NCBI GenBank assembly: GCA_019802505.1
Contig: JAFMOC010000002.1
Coordinates: 5,626,501-5,690,500, forward strand
Length of the DNA: 64,000 bases
Direction: 5' to 3'
Origin: Corydoras sp. C115
Taxonomy: Eukaryota; Chordata; Actinopteri; Siluriformes; Callichthyidae
Shown here in pieces: positions 52,701-55,588 of this stretch. The position numbers were made by a program, and so were the translations under genes. The notes below the pieces were generated by a model. That model did not search any database. It was given only the letters and a program-made list of their open reading frames with translations, and was not told the origin of the DNA. The first letter of the stretch is position 1. The number at the start of each line of letters is the position of its first letter.

Positions 52701-54836
52701 ACACTGTACTCTGGAGGATAGAAATGTCTCCTAATGTGCTAGTATAGTTTTGTTAATTCTTTACATTTACCACATTCTAGACTTTCAAAAAATCAGGACT
52801 GGTTGTCAATTCATATGTGATGATTCCTTGTGCTCCTTAAAACCCACTTTCACAGATTGAGCCTTATACGTTTTAACATTGCCACTCTGGGAAATGCATG
52901 CATCATCAGAGCAATATTCCATTGATGAAATAACTGGTCATTCAGGACATTCCGGTAACTCAGCTTATTTTAATGCTAAGCCTCGACCCACTTTATTAAA
53001 TCCATCCTTAAACAATGACACTCAAAAGTCCAAACCAGGTGGTGTACATGTTTAATAACATACGAACACGAACACACTCTATATAAACAGAGATGAACCG
53101 ATTCCATAAGCAAGACAAACTATAAACTTGACCTCACCAGGTATTTACACTTTATGTCTGTAGTATTAATTAAGCACCTGCAGTGTTTTTATTTTAGTCC
53201 AGACTAGCAAAATTAGTAGCATTAGCAAAAGCTACTACAGTTACTGCAATCATGCTGCACCTGCTCTACCCGTTTCTATGGCAACCATTCATAACCAAGC
53301 CTGTGTTAGCACACAGAATTCACAGAGTACCTTAAAGTCTAAACCATAGATCACATTACAATGTCGACTCCTGCACATGCTGATAAATCCCCAATTTACT
53401 TATTTATTATATCAATCAGACATACTAAACACATGGCTGCATGTCACAACCTGAAATTAATTTAGGCCAGTAGAGGGAGCGATGTCACAGAAATGAGCGG
53501 TGTGTTTATTTATTTATGAATAAGTTGTACAAATGTCATAAATAAGGAATTAGTTTGAAATTATATACATTAAAAACATTGTATTAAACAATACACGTGA
53601 AAAAAACCTACAGTAAATTATAACAATTAATTTTATTCCTATATTCATTAATGATGTTTATGTCCACATCAAATTATATGCTTAATATTAAAGACACGAT
53701 CAAAACATATAAATCAACATCAGCTCTATAGAATCAGATGATGGAGATGACTCAGATTAACAATAAGGATTATATTACACTTTACATACCCTATATAAAG
53801 ACAGAACTATCAGGACACCTTCACTTTGCACCTATTGGACCTTTGATGACACCCCATTCTGAGACATATATCACACTCTGTTGGGAAGGATTGACACAAG
53901 ATTTTGGAAGGTGTCTTGTTGCTCATGAACATATTTGAGGTCTGACACTGATGTTGGGCTCACAATGTTCAATACAGTTAATCCCAAAGGTTTCTGTAAG
54001 GGTTGAGGTCAGTGCTCTGTGCCAGCCAGTCAAGTTCTTCCACACCAAACTTATTCAACCATTTTAAAAAACATGTCTTGTGCAATTAAACAGTCTTGCT
54101 GCTGGTCACCATGTAACCACAAAGAATACAGTTATCCAAAATGCTTGGCTAGATTATTGATATATACACCTGTGGCCATAAGAATGAATGGCATCTGAAT
54201 TGAATGATTAAGAGGTGTGTATCTTTGTAGTATATAATGTAGTGTACACCATAAGTGCTTTGTAACAGACACATCACTATTCTATGTACAACTTAGTTTC
54301 CAGTCCAGTGGAAGGCTTGGATCCATGAACTTATTCCCAGACCGTCTGTTCACCTCTCATTTGAAAAAACCTGAACTTGCGGCAAGCAGCTTTTAGGGAA
54401 GCGAACAATAAGGAAGTAGACGCTGACCACAGCCTACCTGCTTCTCATGTGCTACATGGCAAGAATCGTTATTGTAACAATACACGCTCATTTAAATACC
54501 AAAAAAAAGCCCACAGTCTGTAAAATACACAATATATATTTCGGACGTGCTGAGCTCCAGCGCGCTTCGCAGTGACAGTCGCACCAGGGTCTCTTCACTT
54601 CCTGAAACTTGTTTATTATCAAAACAAGCAAAGCATGGACAACACAGCCAAGTCGAAAACGTGCTCACACATGAACCACGATGCGACTCATAACACCTTA
54701 ATAAAACCCTCACTCGCTCGACTCGATGATAGCGTGTAGACGACAACAGGTGTGTTGCTGCGAGGACTCGGCTGATTCCACTCACCTTGGTGTAATATAA
54801 CATCCAGAGCTCGTACAGTCGCTCCTTTGAAGCCAT
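1..54836 (-). CDS. nbeal2: nbeal2, neurobeachin-like 2 (partial, 36 exons, 3' end beyond left edge)
   Basis: Large BEACH-family scaffold. In vertebrates NBEAL2 is needed for platelet/thrombocyte alpha-granule and leukocyte granule biogenesis (loss gives grey platelet syndrome). Seen: 36 exons joining in one frame, 6094 coding bases, about 2031 residues; human NBEAL2 is about 2750. Order: N-terminal armadillo-like helical region (1-660), ConA/laminin-G-like region (about 610-860, motifs YFDLTP, GFEAFF, SCCIGSAGHRTTTTTT), central helical region (860-1290), acidic Ser-rich linker (1300-1520), second helical region (1525-1900), start of PH-BEACH (about 1985 on, LVLSEDCELI, IYFYDGS). The remainder of PH-BEACH, BEACH and WD40 are off the left edge. 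The start MASKERLYELW matches the family N-terminus and has a good Kozak context (A at -3, G at +4). NBEAL2 is preferred over NBEAL1 because of close peptide matches throughout and the ccdc12 neighbour. The exon entries that follow give the pieces. Confidence 0.95.
170..536 (-). mobile_element. tRNA-headed SINE, copy 1
   Basis: The tRNA-like head is at the right end and the (GGAT)n tail at the left. It is flanked by the 9-bp duplication GGAAGACAT (161-169 and 537-545). The internal CA stretch has expanded to a long (CA)n around 309-343. Head bases are diverged (GATTCCAACC in the B-box region), so this is an older or decayed copy. Confidence 0.9.
309..343 (+). repeat. (CA)n microsatellite inside SINE
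   Basis: About 17 CA units grown from the short CA-rich segment that every SINE copy carries at this place. Confidence 0.9.
741..901 (-). CDS. nbeal2: nbeal2 exon 36 (start of PH-BEACH, last exon in window)
   Basis: Residues 1978-2031, KEKLVLSEDCELITIVAVVP, LEVTTHHIYFYDGSSEKEET. This is the first beta strands of the PH-BEACH domain (human REKLVLSAECQLVTVVAVVP...VYFYDGSTERVETEEG). Acceptor AATAG, donor GTATGT, phase 1. The next exon (IGYDF... in relatives) is not found in bases 1-740. Confidence 0.96.
1023..1143 (-). CDS. nbeal2: nbeal2 exon 35 (acidic linker)
   Basis: Residues 1938-1978. Contains LPLAVAKEAKVSDMEDDHLE (human LPLAVTKEAKVS), then an acidic stretch before PH-BEACH. Acceptor CATAG, donor GTGAGT, phase 2. 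Confidence 0.93.
1437..1798 (-). mobile_element. tRNA-headed SINE, copy 2
   Basis: Nearly full-length, flanked by the 8-bp duplication GAGGAGTC (1429-1436 and 1799-1806). Tail (ATCC)n on the plus strand. Confidence 0.9.
2169..2510 (+). mobile_element. tRNA-headed SINE, copy 3 (full length)
   Basis: 342 bp. Intact A-box (TGGCTTAGTGG) and B-box (GGTTCGAATCC) in the tRNA-like head, then the family body and a GAAT-rich tail. Flanked by the 13-bp duplication ATAAGTATATTTT (2156-2168 and 2511-2523). Confidence 0.93.
2829..2953 (-). CDS. nbeal2: nbeal2 exon 34
   Basis: Residues 1896-1938, WKLSNAETYSKMRLKLVPN, SHSEASALRDNM. Human: WKLSSAETYSRMRLKLVPNHHFDPHLEASALRDNL. Acceptor TTTTAG, donor GTATGT, phase 1. 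Confidence 0.96.
3178..3335 (-). CDS. nbeal2: nbeal2 exon 33
   Basis: Residues 1844-1896, ESMVDPYVKQVRTENSRY, KHWKSLRRMLTSERGVWANR. Human: LHWGALWRQLASPCGAWALR. Acceptor CACAG, donor GTATGT, phase 2. Confidence 0.93.
3508..3657 (-). CDS. nbeal2: nbeal2 exon 32
   Basis: Residues 1794-1843, YELDTFGKSHDLMSNFWNSC, FDDLMSTAQKRD. Human: FEMDTYAKSHDLMSGFWNACYDMLMSS. Acceptor TTCTAG, donor GTCTCT, phase 0. Confidence 0.96.
3658..4885 (-). other. nbeal2: nbeal2 intron 31
   Basis: AT-rich, with a CA repeat (sense) at the donor end. No other recognisable element. Confidence 0.8.
4842..4877 (+). repeat. (TG)n microsatellite next to exon 31 donor
   Basis: About 18 TG units on the plus strand, read as (CA)n in the nbeal2 transcript, starting about 8 bases inside intron 31. 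Confidence 0.95.
4886..5215 (-). CDS. nbeal2: nbeal2 exon 31
   Basis: Residues 1684-1793, VCEMACVKLHSLLQTVLCLS, LVPVVRTILDQHAD, LPNLPPTNGSATF. Human: LVPLVRTLLDRAYEP...LPSLPPTNGSPTF. Acceptor TTTCAG. The donor GTATGA is followed within a few bases by a long CA repeat (sense strand). Phase 0. Confidence 0.95.
5216..6193 (-). other. nbeal2: nbeal2 intron 30
   Basis: AT-rich. Short (TA)n and (AATA)n runs near 6019-6065. Nothing else recognised. Confidence 0.75.
6194..6334 (-). CDS. nbeal2: nbeal2 exon 30
   Basis: Residues 1637-1683, IFEGVVNLLDRLQAW, LREMAQIGLRIITGYI. Human: LFEGVCSLLDRLGAW...LREMAQIGLRLVLGYI. Acceptor CGTCAG, donor GTGTAT, phase 0. Confidence 0.96.
6593..6749 (-). CDS. nbeal2: nbeal2 exon 29
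   Basis: Residues 1584-1636, LLEMMLESSLSDL, RLLRLLQDFLFAEGTDNQ, LWSEK. Human: LLEMMLESALTD...LLRLLQDFLCAEGHGNQELWSEK. Acceptor TTTCAG, donor GTACAA, phase 0. Confidence 0.96.
6750..8427 (-). other. nbeal2: nbeal2 intron 28
   Basis: Holds SINE copy 4 (7018-7357). The remainder, 7358-8427, has no recognised element. Confidence 0.8.
7018..7357 (+). mobile_element. tRNA-headed SINE, copy 4
   Basis: The first bases of the head are missing. It begins at the A-box (variant TGGCTCAGTGG) and the B-box is intact. Short flanking duplication AGTCTA (7012-7017 and 7358-7363). Confidence 0.88.
8428..8606 (-). CDS. nbeal2: nbeal2 exon 28
   Basis: Residues 1525-1584, APEEELCNLLTNIMFKVLW, WRERGQVFSVLTKLGSSW, LVRPPDDIKR. 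Human: EEELCNLLTNVLFSVTW...WRERGQVFSVLTQLGAS. Acceptor CATAG, donor GTGAGC, phase 2. Confidence 0.96.
8607..9050 (-). other. nbeal2: nbeal2 intron 27
   Basis: AT-rich intron with an A-rich stretch at 8615-8745. Nothing recognised. Confidence 0.75.
9051..9752 (-). CDS. nbeal2: nbeal2 exon 27 (largest exon, acidic Ser-rich linker)
   Basis: Residues 1291-1524. Starts LFYLIYSHEDYVKQLARQPG then WQDILTKLYI (human ARQAGWQDVLTRLYV). About 200 residues rich in Ser, Pro, Glu and Asp follow, with EEDEE-like and EEEEE runs, likely disordered. The conserved end is RKSSSLSNVLDD and DTTSNNSNPQ. Acceptor CTCAG, donor GTACTT, phase 0. Confidence 0.97.
9753..10994 (-). other. nbeal2: nbeal2 intron 26
   Basis: AT-rich, with a short A-run near 10360. 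No recognisable repeat or gene. Confidence 0.75.
10995..11083 (-). CDS. nbeal2: nbeal2 exon 26
   Basis: Residues 1261-1290, FKDILAVVYLSHRADLTVRL then DICRK. Human: LSDLLAVVQLSLQADLSVRLDICRQ. Acceptor TTACAG, donor GTAAAC, phase 0. Confidence 0.95.
11167..11326 (-). CDS. nbeal2: nbeal2 exon 25
   Basis: Residues 1208-1261, VLYKVLKSDRVPERSKQRVK, then GYLGLVCMM and RCLYEQVQAT. Human: VCKILRRLQQNERLPERSRQRLRL. Acceptor CTACAG, donor GTAAAC, phase 1. It too was recovered by homology, since no long open frame covers it. Confidence 0.93.
11539..11685 (-). CDS. nbeal2: nbeal2 exon 24
   Basis: Residues 1159-1207, AIRVLEVLYNVLRSSPQALS, WGVEKLYCLLLKPSYSDEAR. Helical repeat region. Acceptor CTGCAG, donor GTAAGC, phase 0. 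Confidence 0.93.
11686..13289 (-). other. nbeal2: nbeal2 intron 23
   Basis: No coding signal. 12985-13185 resembles a common teleost interspersed repeat (CTTATCCAGAGCTACAA-like core). The rest is unannotated AT-rich sequence. Confidence 0.7.
12985..13185. repeat. Decayed teleost interspersed repeat
   Basis: Contains the diverged core seen in many fish repeats (near 13050, TTATCCAGAGCTACAATTT, and TTCTTAATCACCAAGCCACC near 13155). Family not assignable by eye. Confidence 0.45.
13290..13443 (-). CDS. nbeal2: nbeal2 exon 23
   Basis: Residues 1107-1158, VQTSLFELLKEFLLKS and SVLAYTAVVQDQQQ (human VQTSLLGLAREFLVRS...MLSFLAATGDDGQ). Acceptor TTCAG, donor GTAGCA, phase 0. Confidence 0.92.
13505..13527 (+). 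repeat. (TTG)n triplet run abutting exon 22 donor
   Basis: Five to six TTG units on the plus strand. In the sense strand intron 22 begins GTAACAACAACAA. Confidence 0.9.
13528..13630 (-). CDS. nbeal2: nbeal2 exon 22
   Basis: Residues 1073-1107, GHVQYLSNVLKESKQ, RRKYGVQYILDSIRTHY. The acceptor TGTAG is preceded by a TG repeat. The donor GTAAC opens directly into a CAA triplet repeat in the 84-bp intron 22. Phase 2. Confidence 0.95.
13631..13660 (+). repeat. CA-rich tract (sense TG repeat) at exon 22 acceptor
   Basis: In the transcript, intron 21 ends with a UG-rich run ending TGTGTAG just before exon 22. Confidence 0.85.
13848..14007 (-). CDS. nbeal2: nbeal2 exon 21
   Basis: Residues 1020-1073, MMDISVLMACQLLLEQVSSE, LYQYLLFDFRIW. 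Human: MDMNVLMSAQLLMEQVAAEG...LYQHLLFNFHLW. Acceptor CTTAG, donor GTAACA, phase 1. Confidence 0.96.
14008..15395 (-). other. nbeal2: nbeal2 intron 20
   Basis: AT-rich, with no repeat or coding signal recognised. Confidence 0.7.
15396..15529 (-). CDS. nbeal2: nbeal2 exon 20
   Basis: Residues 975-1019, LERNSVAAFLLMVKNML, PVNQESLLHFHGPQIIGAML. Human: MERNAVAAFLLMLRNFL...MVNQESLVQCQGPAIIGALL. Acceptor ATCAG, donor GTAGAG, phase 0. Confidence 0.96.
15806..15947. repeat. 142-bp segment, probable source copy of a local duplication
   Basis: Matches 18604-18745 in the same orientation with one difference seen (ACAAAATAGC here, ACAAAAAAGC there). It lacks the 22-bp flanking repeats present at the other copy. 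Confidence 0.95.
16005..16293 (+). mobile_element. tRNA-headed SINE, copy 5 (internal deletion)
   Basis: Intact head and tail, but about 60 bp of body between the GTGTGTGCCC and CCTGGATGGG blocks is missing. Flanked by the 9-bp duplication CTTAACAAG (15996-16004 and 16294-16302). Confidence 0.92.
16493..16605. repeat. Common fish repeat fragment (ATTACATTACATT-led)
   Basis: ACATTACATTA followed by a diverged TTTATCTAAAGCAACTTACAA core, typical of an abundant teleost repeat. A second short fragment begins near 45593. Confidence 0.5.
16898..17069 (-). CDS. nbeal2: nbeal2 exon 19
   Basis: Residues 918-975, DVLNCVGGMGTLLPLLEQV, SDLLGPELTS, LLPLGKSN. The acceptor TTTTAG is preceded directly by a long TG repeat instead of a normal pyrimidine tract. 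Donor GTCAGT. The exon is 172 bp, so skipping it would shift the frame. Confidence 0.95.
17076..17140 (+). repeat. (CA)n microsatellite at exon 19 acceptor
   Basis: About 30 CA units on the plus strand, read as (UG)n in the nbeal2 transcript, ending within about 10 bases of the exon 19 3' splice site. Confidence 0.95.
17346..17438 (-). CDS. nbeal2: nbeal2 exon 18
   Basis: Residues 887-917, AYKQQICLDLSPNHQYNGRL and TGHRVVNWDIK, nearly identical to human ACKNNICLDLSPSHGLDGRLTGHRVETWDVK. Acceptor GTGCAG, donor GTCTGT, phase 0. Confidence 0.96.
17583..17665 (-). CDS. nbeal2: nbeal2 exon 17
   Basis: Residues 859-886, PNNVSLFKADGELSELCSKL then LLYYTPQ. Human: PNETAPFKPEGELHELSTRLLLHYSPQ. Acceptor TGTAG, donor GTAAG, phase 0. 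Confidence 0.94.
17666..18887 (-). other. nbeal2: nbeal2 intron 16
   Basis: Contains the 18601-18743 templated insertion. Otherwise unremarkable AT-rich sequence. Confidence 0.8.
18601..18743. mobile_element. Templated insertion (copy of 15806-15947) with 22-bp target repeat
   Basis: The insert is flanked by a perfect 22-bp direct repeat at 18579-18600 and 18744-18765 (starts TAGTGTAGC, ends TTTAATT). The core matches intron 19 with one mismatch in 142. No coding content, no poly-A tail, no inverted termini. It could be a member of an unrecognised short repeat family or a single templated repair event. Confidence 0.85.
18888..19221 (-). CDS. nbeal2: nbeal2 exon 16
   Basis: Residues 748-859. 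Carries the hallmark SCCIGSAGHRTTTTTT, then LTRSQSFPAS and GLQDTEWGSPTSLDG. Human has SCCIGSAGYRTTTTTT, LTRSQSVPAS and GTQDTRWGSPTSLEG. Acceptor TTCCAG, donor GTAAGC, phase 1. Confidence 0.97.
19377..19496 (-). CDS. nbeal2: nbeal2 exon 15
   Basis: Residues 708-747, HSVDIVHVPGRRPFGQNLVT, then VYIDG and LRFPTLNE. Matches human HCVAIVHVPGRRPFSQNLVHVYKDG. Acceptor TTTAG, donor GTAAGC, phase 0. Confidence 0.95.
19497..20825 (-). other. nbeal2: nbeal2 intron 14
   Basis: Mostly an old interspersed repeat (about 19660-20080). The rest is unannotated. Confidence 0.7.
19660..20080. repeat. Teleost interspersed repeat (TTTATTTATATAGCAC-type)
   Basis: Begins with TCTTTATTTATATAGCACA and GGCCAAAGTGCTCTACA, and ends in a GAAGCCAATGCAGTGCAGCC block. 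These blocks recur in many fish genomes, probably as part of a retroelement. Class not resolved by eye. Confidence 0.55.
20826..20958 (-). CDS. nbeal2: nbeal2 exon 14
   Basis: Residues 663-707, SFFTAGGTGFEAFFTTEG, VVAVCTKKEYMAVSLPEK. A beta-rich part of the ConA-like domain. Acceptor TTTCAG, donor GTAGGT, phase 0. Confidence 0.96.
21090..21724 (-). CDS. nbeal2: nbeal2 exon 13 (large, 212 residues)
   Basis: Residues 452-663. Starts AVEGEHCQAVPLGISNEQP (human AVEGDHSMCPPPPIRNEQP), runs through Leu-rich helices, then YFDLTPPMAGIMVP and RWPGSAFAFHAWLNL, the start of the ConA/laminin-G-like region. The Pro/His-rich loop PPPPLHHH precedes RRKQLY. Acceptor CTCTAG, donor GTATGA, phase 2. Confidence 0.97.
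22094..22192 (-). CDS. nbeal2: nbeal2 exon 12
   Basis: Residues 419-451, EVFKERIGYSQLFDVL and GPPTKRLLQELMNM, nearly identical to human. Acceptor CTGCAG, donor GTGCGT, phase 0. Confidence 0.96.
22193..23450 (-). other. nbeal2: nbeal2 intron 11
   Basis: No gene or clear repeat seen. Confidence 0.7.
23451..23534 (-). CDS. nbeal2: nbeal2 exon 11
   Basis: Residues 391-418, VWEKGSDCITVHAIGVLTAI then MSNSPSAK, matching human VRVLTCIMSDSPSAK. Acceptor ATGTAG, donor GTATGT, phase 0. Confidence 0.93.
23535..25599 (-). other. nbeal2: nbeal2 intron 10
   Basis: AT-rich. An (AAT)n-like run lies at 25193-25231. No recognised gene or full element. Confidence 0.7.
25600..25686 (-). CDS. nbeal2: nbeal2 exon 10
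   Basis: Residues 362-390, LYQSSRSKTEYEAQCDLTMR then LLTEAEVEQ. Matches human LYLQSRAPPE...LATRLLTEPDVQ. Acceptor CTGCAG, donor GTACTT, phase 0. Confidence 0.93.
26346..26452 (-). CDS. nbeal2: nbeal2 exon 9
   Basis: Residues 326-361, CPDRPVLQAIFLNNNCFEH and LRLIQNSK, matching human CEDRPVLQATFLSNNCFEHLTRLIQNSK. Acceptor TTATAG, donor GTAAGC, ends in phase 0. Too short and interrupted to appear as a long open frame. Confidence 0.95.
27787..28133 (-). mobile_element. tRNA-headed SINE, copy 6, embedded in (TA)n
   Basis: Nearly full-length young copy, though a few bases are missing next to the B-box (AATCGCTGAGAGG). TATATA lies on the left (27767-27780) and about 37 TA units on the right. The insertion split, or seeded, a TA microsatellite. 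Confidence 0.92.
28134..28207. repeat. (TA)n microsatellite
   Basis: About 37 uninterrupted TA units directly after the SINE head. Confidence 0.97.
28610..28922 (-). CDS. nbeal2: nbeal2 exon 8
   Basis: Residues 222-326, including TAMIHLLHAS and LNKYFQLLNWNRP (human VHVLHASRAP, LEGYFHVLNADWP). Acceptor TTGCAG, donor GTAAGA, ends in phase 1. Confidence 0.94.
29043..29128 (-). CDS. nbeal2: nbeal2 exon 7
   Basis: Residues 193-221, ELIPDHLLLRLVHLQGAV, matching human DHLPPILLLRLIHLFCAV. Acceptor CACAG, donor GTAAGT, ends in phase 0. Confidence 0.92.
29129..30931 (-). other. nbeal2: nbeal2 intron 6
   Basis: Holds a Tc1/mariner-type non-autonomous element at 30431-30879. The rest is unannotated. 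Confidence 0.75.
30431..30879. mobile_element. Tc1/mariner-type non-autonomous element (about 450 bp)
   Basis: Left terminus TATATGGACAAAAGTATTGG and right terminus complementary to it (near 30850-30879, TATGTCCCTATACTTTTCTC). Internal pieces such as AAGGTGTTAGATGGGG and AAACACCTGATTGCATGAT are decayed parts of the transposase region and subterminal sequence of the same fish family. Confidence 0.75.
30932..31014 (-). CDS. nbeal2: nbeal2 exon 6
   Basis: Residues 165-193, with RSKYKFSPPTLPEDLPAFF aligning to human KSKYKFPPAALPQEFSAFF. Acceptor TTCTCAG, donor GTACAC (weak but in phase), ends in phase 1. Confidence 0.92.
31345..31530 (+). mobile_element. Second tRNA-like SINE family, decayed copy
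   Basis: tRNA-like head with a B-box-like GAGTTCAAATCCC, then GAGCAGGGCCCTTAACTC and GCTGTATCATGACAATG. These blocks are typical of a common fish SINE distinct from the main family here. Confidence 0.6.
31653..31765 (-). CDS. nbeal2: nbeal2 exon 5
   Basis: Residues 128-165. Contains HGLLLCENLFDPYQTWRRR, nearly identical to human NBEAL2 LLLCEGLFDPYQTWRRQR. Acceptor TTACAG, donor GTGAGT, ends in phase 2. Confidence 0.95.
31963..32006. repeat. 44-bp perfect AT triplet palindrome
   Basis: (AAT)n followed with no spacer by (TTA)n; each 22-base arm is the exact reverse complement of the other. It continues into TTATTATT and an AGA triplet run to about 32024. Lies in nbeal2 intron 4. Confidence 0.97.
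32109..32190 (-). CDS. nbeal2: nbeal2 exon 4
   Basis: Residues 100-127, NMENIDPDK through KLLKFCFNE. Acceptor TTGCAG, donor GTAAAG, ends in phase 0. Armadillo-like helical region. Confidence 0.92.
32547..32705 (-). CDS. nbeal2: nbeal2 exon 3 (ends at a GC donor)
   Basis: Residues 47-100, LEEWNTEVPLLPRDVL through LLLIKFFIIIC. Acceptor is a T-run followed by AG. The donor is CAG|GCAAGG, a non-canonical GC donor. Joining the leftover AG to the first base of exon 4 gives CRNMENI, matching human CRNLENI exactly in frame. No GT donor gives this join. Confidence 0.9.
32706..35315 (-). other. nbeal2: nbeal2 intron 2
   Basis: AT-rich, with a LINE-type 3' tail near 34120-34320. Otherwise nothing recognised. 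Confidence 0.7.
34120..34320 (+). mobile_element. Retroelement 3'-end fragment
   Basis: TTGCACTT and CTCTCTGGGATTAATAAAGT blocks resemble 3' tails of fish non-LTR elements. No coding part remains. Confidence 0.5.
35316..35404 (-). CDS. nbeal2: nbeal2 exon 2
   Basis: Residues 18-47. Acceptor CTGCAG, donor GTAAG, ends in phase 2. Contains KDVTYLQQWLEAFV and QSLEPRR, matching the NBEAL2 block KDLGYLQQWL...SSLEPRR. It lies 19.4 kb from exon 1. Confidence 0.93.
36847..37758 (-). mobile_element. hAT-type transposon remnant with BED zinc finger, SINE nested inside
   Basis: Ends look like weak inverted repeats (GTAGGGCTGCACC left, complement of CAGTCCTAC right), with CGATTAAT-type motifs near both. 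On the minus strand, about 37525-37690, a reading frame gives a BED-type zinc finger: an aromatic E-H-F-T-K-K-H start (the expected W is a stop), C-Q-I-C, then M-H-E-H-L-K-R-K-H-P. Only the N-terminal transposase domain survives. A 5'-truncated SINE (37021-37278) is inserted. Confidence 0.75.
37021..37278 (+). mobile_element. tRNA-headed SINE, copy 7 (5'-truncated)
   Basis: The head is missing and the element starts in the body at ATCTGGGTG. Flanked by a 12-bp duplication with one mismatch (TTTTATTGACTA at 37009-37020, TTTTATAGACTA at 37279-37290). The 5' truncation with a duplication fits LINE-driven reverse transcription. Confidence 0.88.
37799..37983. mobile_element. Tc1/mariner left-end fragment
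   Basis: Terminus TATATAGACAAAATTATTGG and internal CATTTGTGAGGTAAGACACT, the same family as 53790-54245. Confidence 0.6.
37984..38275 (-). mobile_element. tRNA-headed SINE, copy 8 (old, diverged)
   Basis: Recognisable GGGCACACACTC, TTTTTTGGACTGTTGGAG and GAGGAAACCCACAGGGACA blocks with many substitutions. The head is poorly preserved. Confidence 0.75.
38311..39493 (+). mobile_element. Tc1-like DNA transposon, internally deleted
   Basis: Long inverted repeats: left about 38311-38365 (ATACTGTGCAAATGTTTTAG, GCTGTAAACTAAGAATGCTT) and right about 39435-39493 as its complement. Transposase remains on the plus strand in two frames: an HTH part from 38732 (TNISKQTGVSRCAVQ) and a catalytic part from 38893 (CISANGVGDLFRINGILN, and the DDE-type QQDNDPKHTANVIKKYL). 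About 400 bp between the HTH and catalytic regions is deleted and the frame is shifted, so it is inactive. Confidence 0.93.
39494..46620. other. Intron 1 stretch without genes
   Basis: Mostly AT-rich. A 38-bp SINE body scrap lies near 41738-41775 (CATGTTTTTGGAATGTTAGA). 41280-41400 is less AT-rich with CCAATGG and ATTGGT, nature unknown. No coding or RNA gene recognised. Confidence 0.6.
46651..46785 (+). repeat. Compound (TG)n(AG)n microsatellite
   Basis: About 30 TG units, a short GAGA run at 46726-46744, then imperfect TG/CG repeats. The open frames over it are artefacts. Confidence 0.95.
47740..48150 (+). mobile_element. Non-LTR retroelement 3' end
   Basis: Coding tail LPSERLFRSLKATTERMRKS then FFSMAIRTLNQD and a stop, a 3' UTR ending TGACAAATAAACTTGAATTG, and a short TTGATTTGATT tail. 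5'-truncated. Clade not assigned. Confidence 0.65.
48500..48720 (+). mobile_element. Ancient SINE relic related to the main family
   Basis: GACAGCACAGTGAAGTGGTC, TTACAGCAAGAAGGTCACAT and GTCAGCATGGGTTTCCTGAG follow the order of fish SINE head and body, but are heavily diverged. Confidence 0.55.
50000..50365 (+). mobile_element. RTE-like reverse transcriptase C-terminal remnant
   Basis: Decayed reading frame with FDNFKYL (family KFKYLG), REVKKSVQVG, RVAEVICN, VSDRVKRNIYRTVLKPA and later VTEMKMM. These match in order the C-terminal RT region of RTE-type elements. Several stops. Confidence 0.6.
50709..50770. repeat. Compound perfect hairpin
   Basis: Stem A: CCTTGATAT (50709-50717) pairs with ATATCAAGG (50722-50730), loop of 4. 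Stem B: ATATCAAGGTGGGTTCACAT (50722-50741) pairs perfectly with 50751-50770, loop of 9. The two stems share 50722-50730, so they are mutually exclusive. Confidence 0.97.
50875..51090. repeat. Teleost interspersed repeat fragment
   Basis: Blocks TATTTATATTGTGCTTTTTA, AAGCAGCTTTACAAC and GAAGAAACCTTGTAAAGACC in the order of a widespread fish repeat. Confidence 0.6.
52028..52656. mobile_element. Tc1-like remnant with nested SINE
   Basis: Termini ATGGACAAAATTATTGGTAC (left) and GTACCAACAATTTTGTCCA (right) are inverted repeats. Between SINE and right end lies a C-terminal transposase piece (ERCRSLIDSYRNRLIVVIAS). A SINE fills 52062-52341. Confidence 0.8.
52062..52341 (-). mobile_element. tRNA-headed SINE, copy 9 (5'-truncated)
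   Basis: Tail (ATCC)n at left, body to CTCCACCCAGATTT at right; the tRNA-like head is absent. Inserted in a Tc1 relic. Confidence 0.85.
53790..54245 (-). mobile_element. Tc1/mariner remnant (transposase C-terminal region decayed)
   Basis: GGTCTGACACTGATGTTGGG, GGTTGAGGTCAGTGCTCTGT, CCAGTCAAGTTCTTCCACAC and ATACACCTGTGGCCATAAGA follow the order of a well-known fish Tc1 family, with a large internal deletion. Confidence 0.75.
54786..54836 (-). CDS. nbeal2: nbeal2 coding exon 1 (initiator)
   Basis: Residues 1-17, MASKERLYELWMLYYTK, then donor GTGAG, phase 0. Family N-termini read M-A-[AS]-x-E-R-L-Y-E-L-W. This is the first in-frame ATG after an open stretch, in strong Kozak context. The open frame continues into intron 1 as read-through, which is not coding. 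Confidence 0.93.
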
Positions 54837-55260
54837 TCTCCAGGCGCTCTGCCGCGTTAGTGCCACCACAATAAAACAACAGAACTCAACTTCAGATCGA
54901 TTAAATCTTTATGATCGAACTGGCGGTGGACAGACCCTCGGAATGACATGCTCCTCGGTGGGAGATTATACCTGATTATCCGGCTCTCCCAAAGTTACGC
55001 GGCTCCGCTCGCGCATGGCTCGTTTTTTACCAAACCCACACACATATATCGCAGGGTGTCAGCCAACGATCTTAGAACAAGCCCGAATGTACACAGCCAT
55101 CTCTCTCGTGAGTGTCCACCCGAGCAGAGAAACGAAACGTAAGGTTCCCTCTGAGCGCTGCACACACCTCCAAACCCGAAGCCTCACAGCAGAGAGCGCA
55201 AACGTCAGGCGCAATGAGTCGTTTAGAGGAGTCGATTCTTTTGAACTACAGTCATTCACC
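54837..55260 (-). promoter_or_regulatory. nbeal2: Probable nbeal2 promoter / 5' UTR region
   Basis: Immediately upstream of the start codon the sequence becomes GC-richer with many CpGs (GCGGCTCCGCTCGCGCATGG near 55000), against the AT-rich surroundings. No clear TATA box. The transcription start cannot be set from sequence. Confidence 0.5.
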
Positions 55261-55588
55261 TGGGTGTGAAGTCATAGTGCAAGGCGTTGGTTATAAATGT
55301 CTACTGCCACGACCAGTTTGCCAGGACTTAGTTACAGTGACGAGAAGTTCACTAGATAATAAATAATTCAAGGTATATTATGTCAGGGCAAAATTTAAAC
55401 TATTTCACGCCCATTCCATCTATAAATGCTTGCATAGTCATGTGATGCCATTCCACAGATGTCTACTATTAGACCTGTACTCATTTGTGAGTATTTAGTC
55501 AAAACTGTGTGTTTAGTGTGTTTATAAAAAGAATGTATTTAATCTGTCGATGGATTTGTCAGGGATTTGTGTTGGTCTCTAACAACAT

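Larger units (their letters stand above)
35405..54785 (-). other. nbeal2: nbeal2 intron 1 (19.4 kb)
   Basis: Separates the 17-codon first exon from exon 2. Contains hAT, Tc1, LINE and SINE remnants listed separately, and a compound hairpin at 50.7 kb. No other gene was found on either strand. 42000-45590 shows no recognisable element at all. Confidence 0.85.

Noticed and set aside
54492..54785. Open frame continuing past exon 1 of nbeal2
   Set aside because: Read-through of the GTGAG donor into intron 1. The family continues with KDVTYLQQW in exon 2, so this part is not coding.
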